Positions 30,896 through 39,697 of a DNA stretch of 64,000 nt are shown in pieces. Below the pieces are notes generated by a model. The model made no database searches, had not been told where the DNA came from, and worked only from the letters and a program-made list of their open reading frames with translations. Made by a program: the position numbers and the translations under genes. The DNA is from Accumulibacter sp. (GTDB lineage: Bacteria > Pseudomonadota > Gammaproteobacteria > Burkholderiales > Rhodocyclaceae), in contig JACKLX010000002.1 in NCBI GenBank assembly GCA_024235695.1, positions 124,001-188,000 on the forward strand, written 5' to 3'. Every line of letters begins with the position of its first letter. Position 1 is the first letter of the stretch.

Positions 30896-32595
30896 ACGCC
30901 CCTGGCCGGGATGATCACCAGGGCGTCGATGATGCCGTTCTGCACAGAGCCAGGGAGGCTGCCCGGCTATCCGGTCGCCCGCTGGTCTCGGAACTCGAGT
31001 CGCTGACCGGCGTCGAGCCGCGCCAACTGGTCGACGAGCTGGCCAGGCGCTTTCGCCTGGCGGTCACGGATACCGCCGAGATGCTCGCCTGCGCGCCGGC
31101 TTTCGACCTGCTGCCGCTGGTCAGGGCTCAGCTGCGCGGCTGCCTGCTGCTGCGTTCGACGCCGGCCGGCGCCGGCAGTCAGGTGATCGCTGTGATCGCT
31201 GATCCCTTCGACAGCGATGGCATGGTCTGGCTCGCCAGCCTGGTCGACGCACCGGTTCTCTTCCGTCTGGCGCTTGCCGCCGACATCCAGGCCTATCTGT
31301 CGAAGCATGAGGAGTCGGTGCACGCTGTCCAGTCACTGGTGCACGACGCCGGCACCGCGCCGGAGCAATACCGGACGGCCGAGGTGCTGAGTTATGCGTC
31401 GGTCAGTGGCGCTTCCAGCCCAGCCGTCAAGCTGGTCAATTCGACCGTCTACGACGCGGTACGCGCCGCGGCCAGCGACGTCCATCTCGAGAGCACACCG
31501 ACCGGCATCACCATCAAGTACCGTCTCGACGGCGTCCTCGACACGGTCGCGCAGATCAGCGGCGTGGCGCTCGCCGAGCAGGTCGTCTCGCGCCTGAAGG
31601 TCCTCGCCGAACTCGATATCGCCGAGCGGCGAACGCCGCAGGATGGCAGCTTTCGCGTCCAGGTCGCGGCTCGGGAGATCGATCTGCGGGTGTCGATCAT
31701 GCCGAGCATTCACGGCGAGGATGCCGTCGTGCGGATCCTCGACAAGCGCGGCGTGATCGAGGCGCACGGCTCGCTGACCCTGGACCTGCTGGGCTTCGAC
31801 GAGCATTCGTTGAAAGCCCTGCGGCGACTGGTCGAGGAACCCTATGGCATGCTGCTGGTCACCGGTCCGACCGGTTCGGGCAAGACGACGACGCTGTACG
31901 GAGCGATTTCCGAGCTCAACAACGGCCGCGACAAGATCATCACCATCGAGGATCCGGTCGAGTACCAGTTGCCCGGGGTCCTGCAGATTCCGGTCAATGA
32001 CCGCAAGGGCTTGACCTTTGCACGTGGATTGCGCTCGATCCTGCGGCACGACCCCGACAAGATCATGGTCGGTGAAATCCGCGACCGCGAGACGGCCGAG
32101 ATCGCTGTCCAGTCGGCGCTCACCGGGCACCTGGTGCTGACCACCGTGCATGCCAACAACGTGTTCGACGTCTTCGGCCGGTTTACCCACATGGGTATTG
32201 ATCCCTACGCCTTCGCCTCGGCATTGAACGGCATCTGGGCGCAGCGCCTGTTGCGCGTGAACTGCTTGCGCTGCAGCGAGCCCTACCTACCCGGTGCCGC
32301 CGAGCTCGAGCGTTTCGCGATGGTCAGCGACGATATGGCGCGTTTCGACTTTCGCCGCGGCGGTGGCTGTGGCGATTGCCGTGGCACCGGCTATCGCGGC
32401 CGCAAGGCGATTGCCGAGATCCTCAACCTGACCGACGAGCTGCGCGAACTGATCATCGAAAAACGTCCGATCAGGCAACTGAAGGAAGTGGCCTACCGCA
32501 ACGGTACCCGCAGCCTGACGGAAGCCGCATTGCGCCTGGTGGCCAGCGGTGAAACCACGCTCGACGAGCTGCGCCGTGTCACGCTTTCGGCTTGA
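30892..32595 (+). CDS. gspE: Type II secretion/pilus assembly ATPase, GspE/MshE-like
   Basis: A 567-residue secretion ATPase. An N-terminal MshEN/GspE-N domain (residues 1-150) is followed by the ATPase core: Walker A GPTGSGKTTT at about residues 325-334, an Asp box, Walker B IMVGEIRDRETAE and the His box LTTVHANN. A C-terminal four-Cys zinc module (CLRC and CGDC) is present, as in GspE and PilB-type extension ATPases. It powers pseudopilus assembly. It is coupled to gspF (ATGA) and overlaps the next gene by 20 bp. Confidence 0.95.
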   Translation: MNAPGRDDHQGVDDAVLHRAREAARLSGRPLVSELESLTGVEPRQLVDELARRFRLAVTDTAEMLACAPAFDLLPLVRAQLRGCLLLRSTPAGAGSQVIAVIADPFDSDGMVWLASLVDAPVLFRLALAADIQAYLSKHEESVHAVQSLVHDAGTAPEQYRTAEVLSYASVSGASSPAVKLVNSTVYDAVRAAASDVHLESTPTGITIKYRLDGVLDTVAQISGVALAEQVVSRLKVLAELDIAERRTPQDGSFRVQVAAREIDLRVSIMPSIHGEDAVVRILDKRGVIEAHGSLTLDLLGFDEHSLKALRRLVEEPYGMLLVTGPTGSGKTTTLYGAISELNNGRDKIITIEDPVEYQLPGVLQIPVNDRKGLTFARGLRSILRHDPDKIMVGEIRDRETAEIAVQSALTGHLVLTTVHANNVFDVFGRFTHMGIDPYAFASALNGIWAQRLLRVNCLRCSEPYLPGAAELERFAMVSDDMARFDFRRGGGCGDCRGTGYRGRKAIAEILNLTDELRELIIEKRPIRQLKEVAYRNGTRSLTEAALRLVASGETTLDELRRVTLSA

Positions 32596-33418
32596 GCAAC
32601 TGCTGCTCGGCTGCGCCGTCGACGCCGCCGTGCTGCTGGCCGAGCCCGCGTCGGCGAGCGCTGCCAGCGAGTTGCTGGCGTCGCTGGCGGTGGGACCCAC
32701 GTCACTCGCAGCCACGGCGGCCTTGTCCGTGGCCTTGCCGGGCCTGCGGATCGAGAAGGGCGCGCCGACGGCAGCCGTCTGTGACCTGAACGTGACGCTT
32801 GACGACAGTCTGGTCAGGAGTTTCGTCGTCACGCCGCCTGGTGGTGTGCGCGGACTGCGCGAACTGCGGGCCACGGCCGCGGCGCGCTTCGCGGCACTGT
32901 ATGGTGAACCCGCCGAGCAATGGCTGTTGGTTGCCGACTGGCATGCACTCGAGCCGTTCGTCGCCAGTGCGCTGCCGCGCGCCCTGTATCAGGCGCTTGG
33001 TCAGCTTGCGGCGAGCAACGGCTGGCGCCTCGATTCGGTGAGTCCGGCCCTGGTGCGCGTCTACAACCGCGTCTGCGACTCGATTCCGGCGAACGGCTGG
33101 CTGCTGGTCGGCTTCGGACAGACCTTGACGCTGCTCGCGACTCGCGACGACCGCGTCGTTGCGCTGCGCAGCCTGCGGCTCTCTGATGCCCCGGACCTTG
33201 TCGAGCTCGAAACCCTGCTGACGCAGGAACTCCTCCGTGTCCCGGCGAGTGCCGACCGCAACCAGCGGCGGTCGTTGCTGTGGGCGGGTGCCGCCGACTG
33301 GTTGCCGGCAGCGACGAGCCTCGCAGGCCTCGAGTCGCGCACGATGGTGATCCGTCATCCGGCCCATGCAGGTGCTTCGGCTGCCGGCCAACTGGCGCTC
33401 GCGGGCCGCCGCCGATGA
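32576..33418 (+). CDS. PilM/GspL-like cytoplasmic component of the pseudopilus platform (tentative)
   Basis: A 280-residue protein without obvious membrane helices. The fold pattern (ATRDDRVVALRSLRL, LETLLTQELLRV, LLWAGAADWL) suggests the actin-like PilM/MshI family. Its place between the ATPase and a PilN-like gene supports that. Sequence conservation is weak, so the assignment rests mainly on gene order. The GTG at 32576 overlaps gspE by 20 bp. The 3' end overlaps the next gene (ATGA). Confidence 0.7.
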   Translation: MSRFRLEQLLLGCAVDAAVLLAEPASASAASELLASLAVGPTSLAATAALSVALPGLRIEKGAPTAAVCDLNVTLDDSLVRSFVVTPPGGVRGLRELRATAAARFAALYGEPAEQWLLVADWHALEPFVASALPRALYQALGQLAASNGWRLDSVSPALVRVYNRVCDSIPANGWLLVGFGQTLTLLATRDDRVVALRSLRLSDAPDLVELETLLTQELLRVPASADRNQRRSLLWAGAADWLPAATSLAGLESRTMVIRHPAHAGASAAGQLALAGRRR

Positions 33419-33999
33419 AACCGCTGGCGATTGATTTCGTCGACCGTCGCTGCTGGCAATTGCCGCTGGCGACGCGCGCCAGGGCGATCCTGATCGCCCT
33501 CGCGGTCGCTGCCCTGCTGGCCGGCGGCGCATTGCTGTGGTACGCGTTGCACCTGGCCCGCGAGCTCGCCGATAGCGCGCAGGCGATCACCTTGGCGCGC
33601 CAGCAATTGGTCGCCCGCACGCCTCCGCCGCTACCACCGCTGCGACTCGCGGAACGACAGGTGCTGGCGATCAACGCCGCCGTCGCTCAGCTGAACACGC
33701 CCTGGCCAGCGCTGCTCGACGGCTTCGAGAACGTCGCCAGCGCCGATATCGCCCTGCTGCAGATCGAACCGGACCACCGTCGGCGTCTGGTCAAGGGGGT
33801 CGCCGAGGCGCGGAATCATCAAGCGATGCTCGACTACCTGGCAGCGCTCGGGTCAAGCGCGCCTTTTGCGCGGGCGATGGTCACCAAACAGGAGGTCAAC
33901 GACAAGGACCCGAACCGGCCGCTACGCTTCACCTTCGAAGCCTTGCTCGGTGATCCCGTGGCGGGGCCGACCTCGGCAACGGCAAAGGATGGCCAGTGA
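33415..33999 (+). CDS. PilN/GspL-C-like inner-membrane protein of the pseudopilus platform (tentative)
   Basis: A 194-residue bitopic protein with a short cytoplasmic N-terminus (LAIDFVDRRCWQLPLATRAR), one membrane helix at about residues 25-47 and a periplasmic coiled-coil plus ferredoxin-like domain (LLQIEPDHRRRLVKGVAEARNHQAMLDYLAAL). This is the topology of PilN and of the periplasmic part of GspL. Start and stop codons overlap its neighbours (ATGA and GTGA). Confidence 0.75.
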   Translation: MKPLAIDFVDRRCWQLPLATRARAILIALAVAALLAGGALLWYALHLARELADSAQAITLARQQLVARTPPPLPPLRLAERQVLAINAAVAQLNTPWPALLDGFENVASADIALLQIEPDHRRRLVKGVAEARNHQAMLDYLAALGSSAPFARAMVTKQEVNDKDPNRPLRFTFEALLGDPVAGPTSATAKDGQ

Positions 34000-34613
34000 G
34001 CGGGCTGCCGCCGATCGCCGACCGTCTGCGGCTGGCCGCCGAGATCTGGCTGCATAGGCACGGACCATGGTCGCTGGTGTTGGCGGTGATCTTCGGCTCG
34101 CTGCTGTCCCTGGCCTTGATCCTGCTGCCCGGCCTGCAGTCCGAGCTGGCGGCCAAACAGGCGACTCTCGCCGACTTGCAGGCGCGCCTGACGAGTGGCG
34201 ATTCGCCACCGGCTCCGCAGCAATCGGCGTCCGAAACTCACTACCAGTTGTTCCGCCAGACGCTCGCCGAAGAAGGCCAGGTGTTGGCGAGCATCCAGGC
34301 GGTACTCGATTCGGTCGCCAGCCACCAGTTGCTGAGCACCCGTGCCGAGTATCTGCGCGGCAACGATGCCCTGGCGCAGGCCGAGACCCTGCAGATGATC
34401 GTGCCGGTCAGGGGGCGCTATACCGACGTTCGTCGCTGGCTCGAGGAAACCCTGGCCAGGCAGCCCTTCATTGCGGTCAATGAATTGCGTTTCAAGCGTG
34501 AGGAGATTGGCCTCGACGAGATCGAGGCCCGGATTCGGCTGACCATCTGGCATCGCCCGGCGAAGTCGGCAGACCGGCTTGACGGTGTTGCCGCGGGCGA
34601 GGTGGATCGGTGA
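33996..34613 (+). CDS. PilO/GspM-like inner-membrane protein of the pseudopilus platform (tentative)
   Basis: A 205-residue bitopic protein. It has an N-terminal membrane helix at about residues 25-47, then a coiled coil (LQSELAAKQATLADLQARL), then a periplasmic domain with TLQMIVPVRGRYTDVRRWLEETL, which resembles GspM and PilO. With the preceding gene it probably forms the PilN-PilO-type heterodimer linking platform and secretin. The GTG start overlaps the previous stop, and its stop overlaps the next GTG. Confidence 0.75.
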   Translation: MSGLPPIADRLRLAAEIWLHRHGPWSLVLAVIFGSLLSLALILLPGLQSELAAKQATLADLQARLTSGDSPPAPQQSASETHYQLFRQTLAEEGQVLASIQAVLDSVASHQLLSTRAEYLRGNDALAQAETLQMIVPVRGRYTDVRRWLEETLARQPFIAVNELRFKREEIGLDEIEARIRLTIWHRPAKSADRLDGVAAGEVDR

Positions 34614-35146
34614 CTGCGGGCCGCCTGATCCTGTTCGCGATGCTGGTGCTGGCGGCATGGCTGGCGCTGTTCGGTGACAAGACGCCGTCTGGGCATGACC
34701 TCGCCGAGGTCGTCGCGCCAGCCGCCGGTCGCGACCGCCAAGCGGTGATCGACGGCGTGTTGTCGGGCCAGACCACCTCGAACCGCGAAGTGGCGGCGCT
34801 GATTCCGCGCCGGCAATTGATCCCGGCGGACGACCGGCAGGATGGCCGGCATCTTCGCGATTTGTTTCCGTCGCTGAGCTGGGCAGCATCGTCGCCGATG
34901 CCCGAGGGATCGGCGAATCCGCCGCCGCCGATGGCCCCGCCGCTCGCCTTCGTGTACCTTGGCAAGAAACTGGAGGCCGGGCAGTGGGAAGTCTATCTCG
35001 GGCGTGGCGACGAGGTGTTCATCGTCCGCGAGGGGATGAGCCTGGACGGCTCGTACAGGGTCAAGAGCATTGCGCCGCCGACATTGACCCTGATCTACCT
35101 GCCGCTGAAACAGTTGCAGACCATCCCGATCGGAGGATCGCCATAG
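34610..35146 (+). CDS. PilP/GspC-like periplasmic connector (tentative)
   Basis: A 178-residue protein with an N-terminal membrane anchor (ILFAMLVLAAWLALFG), a low-complexity Pro/Ala linker and a C-terminal small beta domain (PLAFVYLGKKLEAGQWEVYLGRGDEVFIV, SLDGSYRVKSI, LTLIYLPLKQLQTIPIG). This is the homology-region architecture of PilP and GspC, which bind the secretin N-domains. It is followed immediately by the secretin gene (TAGTG, one shared base), consistent with that role. Confidence 0.75.
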   Translation: MTAGRLILFAMLVLAAWLALFGDKTPSGHDLAEVVAPAAGRDRQAVIDGVLSGQTTSNREVAALIPRRQLIPADDRQDGRHLRDLFPSLSWAASSPMPEGSANPPPPMAPPLAFVYLGKKLEAGQWEVYLGRGDEVFIVREGMSLDGSYRVKSIAPPTLTLIYLPLKQLQTIPIGGSP

Positions 35147-37494
35147 TGAGCAATGACAAATCGGGCGCCAGTCGACGCACCGCGTGGCGGCGCTTCTGGC
35201 TGGGCGCGGTGGTGGCACTGCTGCTGGCCGGCTGTGCCGCGCAGAGCGCGTTTCAGGAGGGTCAGGCGTTGCTGGCGGCCGACCAGGTGGACGCCGGTTT
35301 GGCCAGAATCCAGGAGGCAATGGCGCTCGAACCGAGGTCGGCCGAGTATCGCATTGCCTACCTTCAGGCCGTGGAACGTTACGTCAATGCCAGCATCGCC
35401 AGGGGCGAGGTCGCCGTCGCCGAATCGCGCTATGACGTGGCCGAAGCCGCTTTCCGGCGCGCGCTGACCTTGCAGGCCGGTAACGAGCGGGCGCAGTCAG
35501 GATTGCGGCTGATCGATACCGCGCGCCGTCAAGAAGCGCTTTACGCCGAGGCGGCCGCCGCCTGGAGCCGGCACGACGCCGCTACGGCGCGCGCCAGCCT
35601 GCGCAAGATCCTGGCGACCAACCCGAACGACGAGCGTGCGCGGGCCCTGATGAGCGTCATCGACGAGAGCTCCGCCGGCCTCGCCAAGGACTCGGCGCTG
35701 GCCGCGGCGTACCGCAAGCCGATCACCATCGAGTTCCGCGATACGCCGCTGAAAACGGTTTTCGAGGTGATTTCGCGAACTTCTGGGCTCAACTTCGTGT
35801 TCGACAAGGACGTCCGCGCCGACCAGAAGGCGACCGTGTTTCTTCGCAACAGCACCATCGAAGCGGCGATCAACCTGTTGTTGCTGACCAACCAGCTCGA
35901 ACAACGCGTCCTCGACGGCAACTCGATCCTGATTTACCCGAATACGCCGGTCAAGCAGCGGGACTATCAGGCACTGACGGTAAGGACCTTCTACCTGGCG
36001 AATTCCGACGCCAAGACGGTCGCCGCAACGCTCAAGACGATCCTCAAGAGCCGCGACCTGGTGGTCGACGAGAAGCTCAACCTGCTGATGATCCGCGACA
36101 GTCCGGAAGCGATCCGCCTGGCCGAGAAACTGGTCGCCCTGCAGGACGTACCCGAACCAGAGGTGATGCTCGAAGTGGAGATTCTCGAGGTCAAACGCTC
36201 GCGCTTGCGCGACCTCGGCATCAAGTGGCCCGAAGCGCTGGCTCTCAGGCCGCTGCCTCTGGACGGACTGACCCTCCAGGATCTGCGCAACCTCAACTCG
36301 TCGACGATCGGCGTCGCCGTCGGCCCGACGGTGATCAACGCCCGGCAGCTCGATAGTGACGTCAACCTCCTGGCCAACCCGCGCATCCGCGCGCGCAACC
36401 GCGAAAAAGCCAAGATCCTGATCGGCGAACGCGTGCCGAACATCACCTCGACGATCACCGCCACCGGTTTTTCGTCGGAGTCGGTCGCCTACATCGACGT
36501 CGGTCTGAAGCTGGACATCGAGCCGACGATCTATCTCGACAACGAAGTCGCGATCAAGGTGACTTTGGAGGTCAGCAACATCGTCAACAAGGTCGAGACC
36601 AAATCCGGCACGGTCGCCTATCAGATCGGCACGCGCACGGCGACCAGCGTTCTGCGCCTCAAGGACGGCGAGAATCAGCTGCTGGCCGGCCTGATCAGCG
36701 ACGAGGATCGGCGAACTGCCAACAAGCTGCCTTTCCTGGGCGAGATTCCCTTGCTCGGCAGGCTATTCGGAAGCCACAACGAAGAGGGAATCAAGACCGA
36801 GATCGTGCTCTCGATCACGCCGCGGATCATCCGCAACATCAAGCGCCCGGAGGCCTATCTGGCCGAGTTCGACGCGGGTACCGAGAACAATTTCCGTGGC
36901 CGGGTGGCGGCTGGCGGCGAAGCACTGTTCGGCGCCGCGGCGGTCGCCGCCGCAGCCGGCGATGCGGCGCCGGTGTCGGCAACGCCGTCGGGCGCCGGGG
37001 CCGCCAGCCGCGGCGCGCAGGATGATCCGGCAGCGCCGCCGGCGACAGCGAATGCCGCCGAGGCGGCCGCTCAGCCAGGTGGATCGGCGCAGTTGTTGTG
37101 GCAGGGTCCGACACAGCTGAAGACCGGCGACAGCTTTGCCCTGCAGCTGGTGATGCAGGCTGATCGGCCGGTGGTCAGTCTGCCACTGGCGGTTGGATTC
37201 GACCCACGCGTCCTGCAGGTTGCCGATGTCAGCGAGGGGGCGTTCCTTGGGCAGGGCGGCGCGCCGACCAGCTTCAGCTATCGTGTCGATCCCGGTGGGC
37301 AGGTACTGATGACCGCGACGCGCTCCGGGACGGGTGGCGCGACCGCCGCCGACGTCGTCGCCACACTCAACTTCCGCGCGCTTGCGCCAGGCAACTCGCG
37401 TATCGAGCTGATCACCATCGCGCCGGTTGCGGCCGGCGGTGCGACGATCAACGCCAGTCTGCCTGGGCCGCACGTGCTGACCATTACCCAGTGA
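35146..37494 (+). CDS. gspD: Outer-membrane secretin (GspD/MshL-like) with C-terminal cohesin-like domain
   Basis: A 782-residue lipoprotein secretin. The lipobox is LLLAGC with Cys30. TPR-like helices follow (residues about 35-190: EGQALLAADQVDAGL, AEAAFRRALTLQAGNERAQ), then a secretin N-domain (TIEFRDTPLKTVFEVISR) and the beta-barrel domain ending KLPFLGEIPLLGRLFG and TEIVLSITPRII. An Ala/Gly-rich linker leads to a C-terminal cohesin-like beta domain (LKTGDSFALQLVM, VGFDPRVLQV, LNFRALAPGNSRIEL). The GTG at 35146 has a GGAGG upstream. An earlier in-frame start would lie in the preceding gene. Confidence 0.92.
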   Translation: MSNDKSGASRRTAWRRFWLGAVVALLLAGCAAQSAFQEGQALLAADQVDAGLARIQEAMALEPRSAEYRIAYLQAVERYVNASIARGEVAVAESRYDVAEAAFRRALTLQAGNERAQSGLRLIDTARRQEALYAEAAAAWSRHDAATARASLRKILATNPNDERARALMSVIDESSAGLAKDSALAAAYRKPITIEFRDTPLKTVFEVISRTSGLNFVFDKDVRADQKATVFLRNSTIEAAINLLLLTNQLEQRVLDGNSILIYPNTPVKQRDYQALTVRTFYLANSDAKTVAATLKTILKSRDLVVDEKLNLLMIRDSPEAIRLAEKLVALQDVPEPEVMLEVEILEVKRSRLRDLGIKWPEALALRPLPLDGLTLQDLRNLNSSTIGVAVGPTVINARQLDSDVNLLANPRIRARNREKAKILIGERVPNITSTITATGFSSESVAYIDVGLKLDIEPTIYLDNEVAIKVTLEVSNIVNKVETKSGTVAYQIGTRTATSVLRLKDGENQLLAGLISDEDRRTANKLPFLGEIPLLGRLFGSHNEEGIKTEIVLSITPRIIRNIKRPEAYLAEFDAGTENNFRGRVAAGGEALFGAAAVAAAAGDAAPVSATPSGAGAASRGAQDDPAAPPATANAAEAAAQPGGSAQLLWQGPTQLKTGDSFALQLVMQADRPVVSLPLAVGFDPRVLQVADVSEGAFLGQGGAPTSFSYRVDPGGQVLMTATRSGTGGATAADVVATLNFRALAPGNSRIELITIAPVAAGGATINASLPGPHVLTITQ

Positions 37495-37500
37495 TCGACG

Positions 37501-38043
37501 ATGTCGATGAGCGTGTTCTGTTTGCCGTCAGCTTTCGCCGCACGCCCTGCCGCGAGTTCGACCAGTCGCTCGGAAGGCGCCGGCGGCTTTTCGCTGATCG
37601 AATTGTTGATCACGCTGGCGGTGGTTGCGGTGCTTGCCGGCGTCGTCGTGCCGGTCGCCCAGACTGCCGTGCAGCGCGGCAAGGAGCAGGAACTGCGATT
37701 CGCCCTGCGTGACCTGCGTGCCGCCATCGACCGTTACAAGAAGGCCGGCGACGATGGCCGTATCCGCAAGTCGATGACCGACAGCGGCTATCCGGAGAAC
37801 CTGCAGGTTCTGCTCGAAGGCGAGGAGGACCTGCGCGACCCGAAGCACCGCAAGATCTACTTTCTGCGCCAAATCCCCCGTGATCCGATGCACCCGGACA
37901 GCCAGCTGTCGCCGGCCGACACCTGGGCCAAACGGGCCTACGCCAGCCCGCCCGACGATCCCCGCGAAGGCGACGACGTCTATGATGTTCATTCGAAATC
38001 GAGCGGCGTCGGGCTCAACGGCGTGCCGTACCGGCAATGGTGA
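37501..38043 (+). CDS. Type II pseudopilin
   Basis: A 180-residue pseudopilin with a 29-residue leader and a prepilin peptidase site after Gly29 (GG^FSLIELLITLAVVAVLAG), with Glu at mature position 5. The C-terminal part (YFLRQIPRDPMHPD, DTWAKRAY) resembles a GspG-like domain with the Pro-Met-His variant. It starts six bases after the secretin stop and overlaps the next pseudopilin by seven bases. Confidence 0.9.
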   Translation: MSMSVFCLPSAFAARPAASSTSRSEGAGGFSLIELLITLAVVAVLAGVVVPVAQTAVQRGKEQELRFALRDLRAAIDRYKKAGDDGRIRKSMTDSGYPENLQVLLEGEEDLRDPKHRKIYFLRQIPRDPMHPDSQLSPADTWAKRAYASPPDDPREGDDVYDVHSKSSGVGLNGVPYRQW

Positions 38044-38492
38044 TGATCGGCGATCAGCGCTGGCGGCCAGGAAAATGCCGACAGGCGGCCGAGTGCCACG
38101 GCGGCGAGGCCGGTCGGCCCGGGTGCCGGGGGTTCACGCTGATCGAGTTACTGGTCGTGCTGTCGATTCTCGCGCTGCTGCTGACCCTGGCGGTCCCGAG
38201 ATACCTGCACAGCATCGAGGTCTCGAAGGAGGCGGTGTTGCGCGAAAACCTGCATCTCGTTCGCGAAACGATCGACAAGTTCTACGGTGACAAGGGGCGC
38301 TATCCTGACAGCCTGGAAGAACTGGTCAGCGAAAAGTACCTGCGTTCGCTGCCCTACGATCCGATCACCGAGAGCACCAGCACCTGGACGTTGATTGCGC
38401 CCGATGCCGGCGACGTCGGCGGCGGCGTGTACGACCTCAAGAGCGGCGCCATCGGCGCGGCGCGCGACGGCAAGCCCTTCGCGGACTTGTAG
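38037..38492 (+). CDS. Type II pseudopilin, GspG-like
   Basis: A 151-residue pseudopilin with cleavage expected after Gly32 (CRG^FTLIELLVVLSILALLL) and Glu at mature position 5. The globular part has KFYGDKGRYPDSLEELV and SLPYDPITESTSTW, typical of GspG-like minor pseudopilins. The long Cys-containing leader is unusual. A start at 38043 is equally possible. Confidence 0.9.
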   Translation: MVMIGDQRWRPGKCRQAAECHGGEAGRPGCRGFTLIELLVVLSILALLLTLAVPRYLHSIEVSKEAVLRENLHLVRETIDKFYGDKGRYPDSLEELVSEKYLRSLPYDPITESTSTWTLIAPDAGDVGGGVYDLKSGAIGAARDGKPFADL

Positions 38493-38494
38493 CG

Positions 38495-39133
38495 ATGCTC
38501 GTCGCTTGTCTTCGCCGCAGCGGCGCCGGACGCCGCCAGACCGGCTTCACCTACCTCGGCTTGATGATCCTGGTCGCCATCCTGGCCCTGGCAACCAGCG
38601 GCACACTGACGCTGGGCAGCATCGTCCAGCGGCGCGACGCCGAGCAGAGGCTGCTCGAGGTCGGCGGCAGCTACCGGCAGGCGATTGCCAGTTACCTTAA
38701 CAGCAGTCCGGCAGGTGATCGTCGTTACCCCGCCGCGCTGACCGACCTGCTCAGGGACCCGCGCGATCCGGGCGTTCGTCGGCACTTGCGGCAGCTCTAC
38801 CCGGACCCGATTACCGGCAGCAGGGAATGGGGACTGGTGGCCGCCCCCGGTGGTGGCATCATGGGGGTACACAGTCGGTCGAAAGGGCAGCCGATCAAGA
38901 TCGCCGAGTTCGACCCGGAGAACGCGTCCTTCGAAGGAGCTGCGAGCTATTCCGACTGGCTGTTTGTCGCGACCTCGGCGCCGGCAGGCCAGGGTCTGGC
39001 GCCGGGCCAGGGTGACAACGCGCCGCCGCCGATGTTGCCGCAGTTTCCCGGCGGGGAAGTGCAGCCGAATGCTCCTGCGCTGTCCTTGCCGAAGCCGGTG
39101 CCGACGACTCATCCCGGGGCACCGCTGCGCTGA
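38495..39133 (+). CDS. Minor pseudopilin lacking Glu5
   Basis: A 212-residue protein with a prepilin-like leader ending Gly17 (RQTG^FTYLGLMILVAILALATSG). Mature position 5 is Gly, not Glu. The globular domain has RRYPAALTDLLRDPRDPGVRRHLRQLYPDPIT and WGLVAAPGGGIMGVHS, followed by a Pro/Gly-rich tail. Loss of Glu5 is typical of tip pseudopilins such as GspK, although size and domain here differ from GspK. It is the last gene of the operon. Confidence 0.85.
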   Translation: MLVACLRRSGAGRRQTGFTYLGLMILVAILALATSGTLTLGSIVQRRDAEQRLLEVGGSYRQAIASYLNSSPAGDRRYPAALTDLLRDPRDPGVRRHLRQLYPDPITGSREWGLVAAPGGGIMGVHSRSKGQPIKIAEFDPENASFEGAASYSDWLFVATSAPAGQGLAPGQGDNAPPPMLPQFPGGEVQPNAPALSLPKPVPTTHPGAPLR

Positions 39134-39289
39134 GTATCGCCATCTGGCGGATTGCTGTCACCTGGCGTCGCTCGACAGCAGCAGGGGTCGCGCCGGGTGG
39201 CGTGGCGACAAGGCTTCGTCACGCTCAGATTTCGCTTCAAACGCCGACAGTGCTGTGTTAGCGTCGAGTTTCGTGTCTTGGAGGAAAAC

Positions 39290-39685
39290 ATGATGATCAA
39301 TGGAAACCGTTTCAGGAAATTGAGCAAGGCAGCGTCTGCTGCCTGCGTGGCCGTGCTGTTCACTTGTAGTGCGATTGGCGCCGAAGAGGTACCGCTGGTC
39401 GATGGGACGCACTGGACGACGTCTGCTCCGGAAGTCAAGAAAGCCTATCTGGTGGGCCTGGCAAATGCCATGCAGATCGATCGGGCGTATCAGGCGGAAA
39501 CTTCCCGTGCTGCCGCGGACGATTTTTCCGTGATCGTCGCCACGGGGATGAAGGGCCAGACCCTCGACGCCGCTCTGGCAGCACTGGACAAGTGGTACGC
39601 CGCGCATCCCGATCGCTTGCAGCGACCGGTCATCGAGACCATCTGGTTTGAAATGGTCGTTCCCGGACTCAAGACAAACAAATAA
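39290..39685 (+). CDS. Small exported protein of unknown function
   Basis: A 131-residue protein with a signal peptide (residues 1-31, cleavage near AIGA-EE). The mature part has DGTHWTTSAPEVKKAYLVGLANAM and a C-terminal TLDAALAALDKWYAAHPDRLQRPVIETIWFEMVVP. I know this W-x-x-S-x-x-x-K-x-x-Y-L plus D-x-W-Y pattern from uncharacterised exported proteins of beta- and deltaproteobacteria, but no function is attached. The ATG at 39290 has a strong GGAGG. It lies 12 bp before a small lipoprotein gene, so the two are probably one operon. Confidence 0.85.
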   Translation: MMINGNRFRKLSKAASAACVAVLFTCSAIGAEEVPLVDGTHWTTSAPEVKKAYLVGLANAMQIDRAYQAETSRAAADDFSVIVATGMKGQTLDAALAALDKWYAAHPDRLQRPVIETIWFEMVVPGLKTNK

Positions 39686-39697
39686 CGGAGGCGAGAG

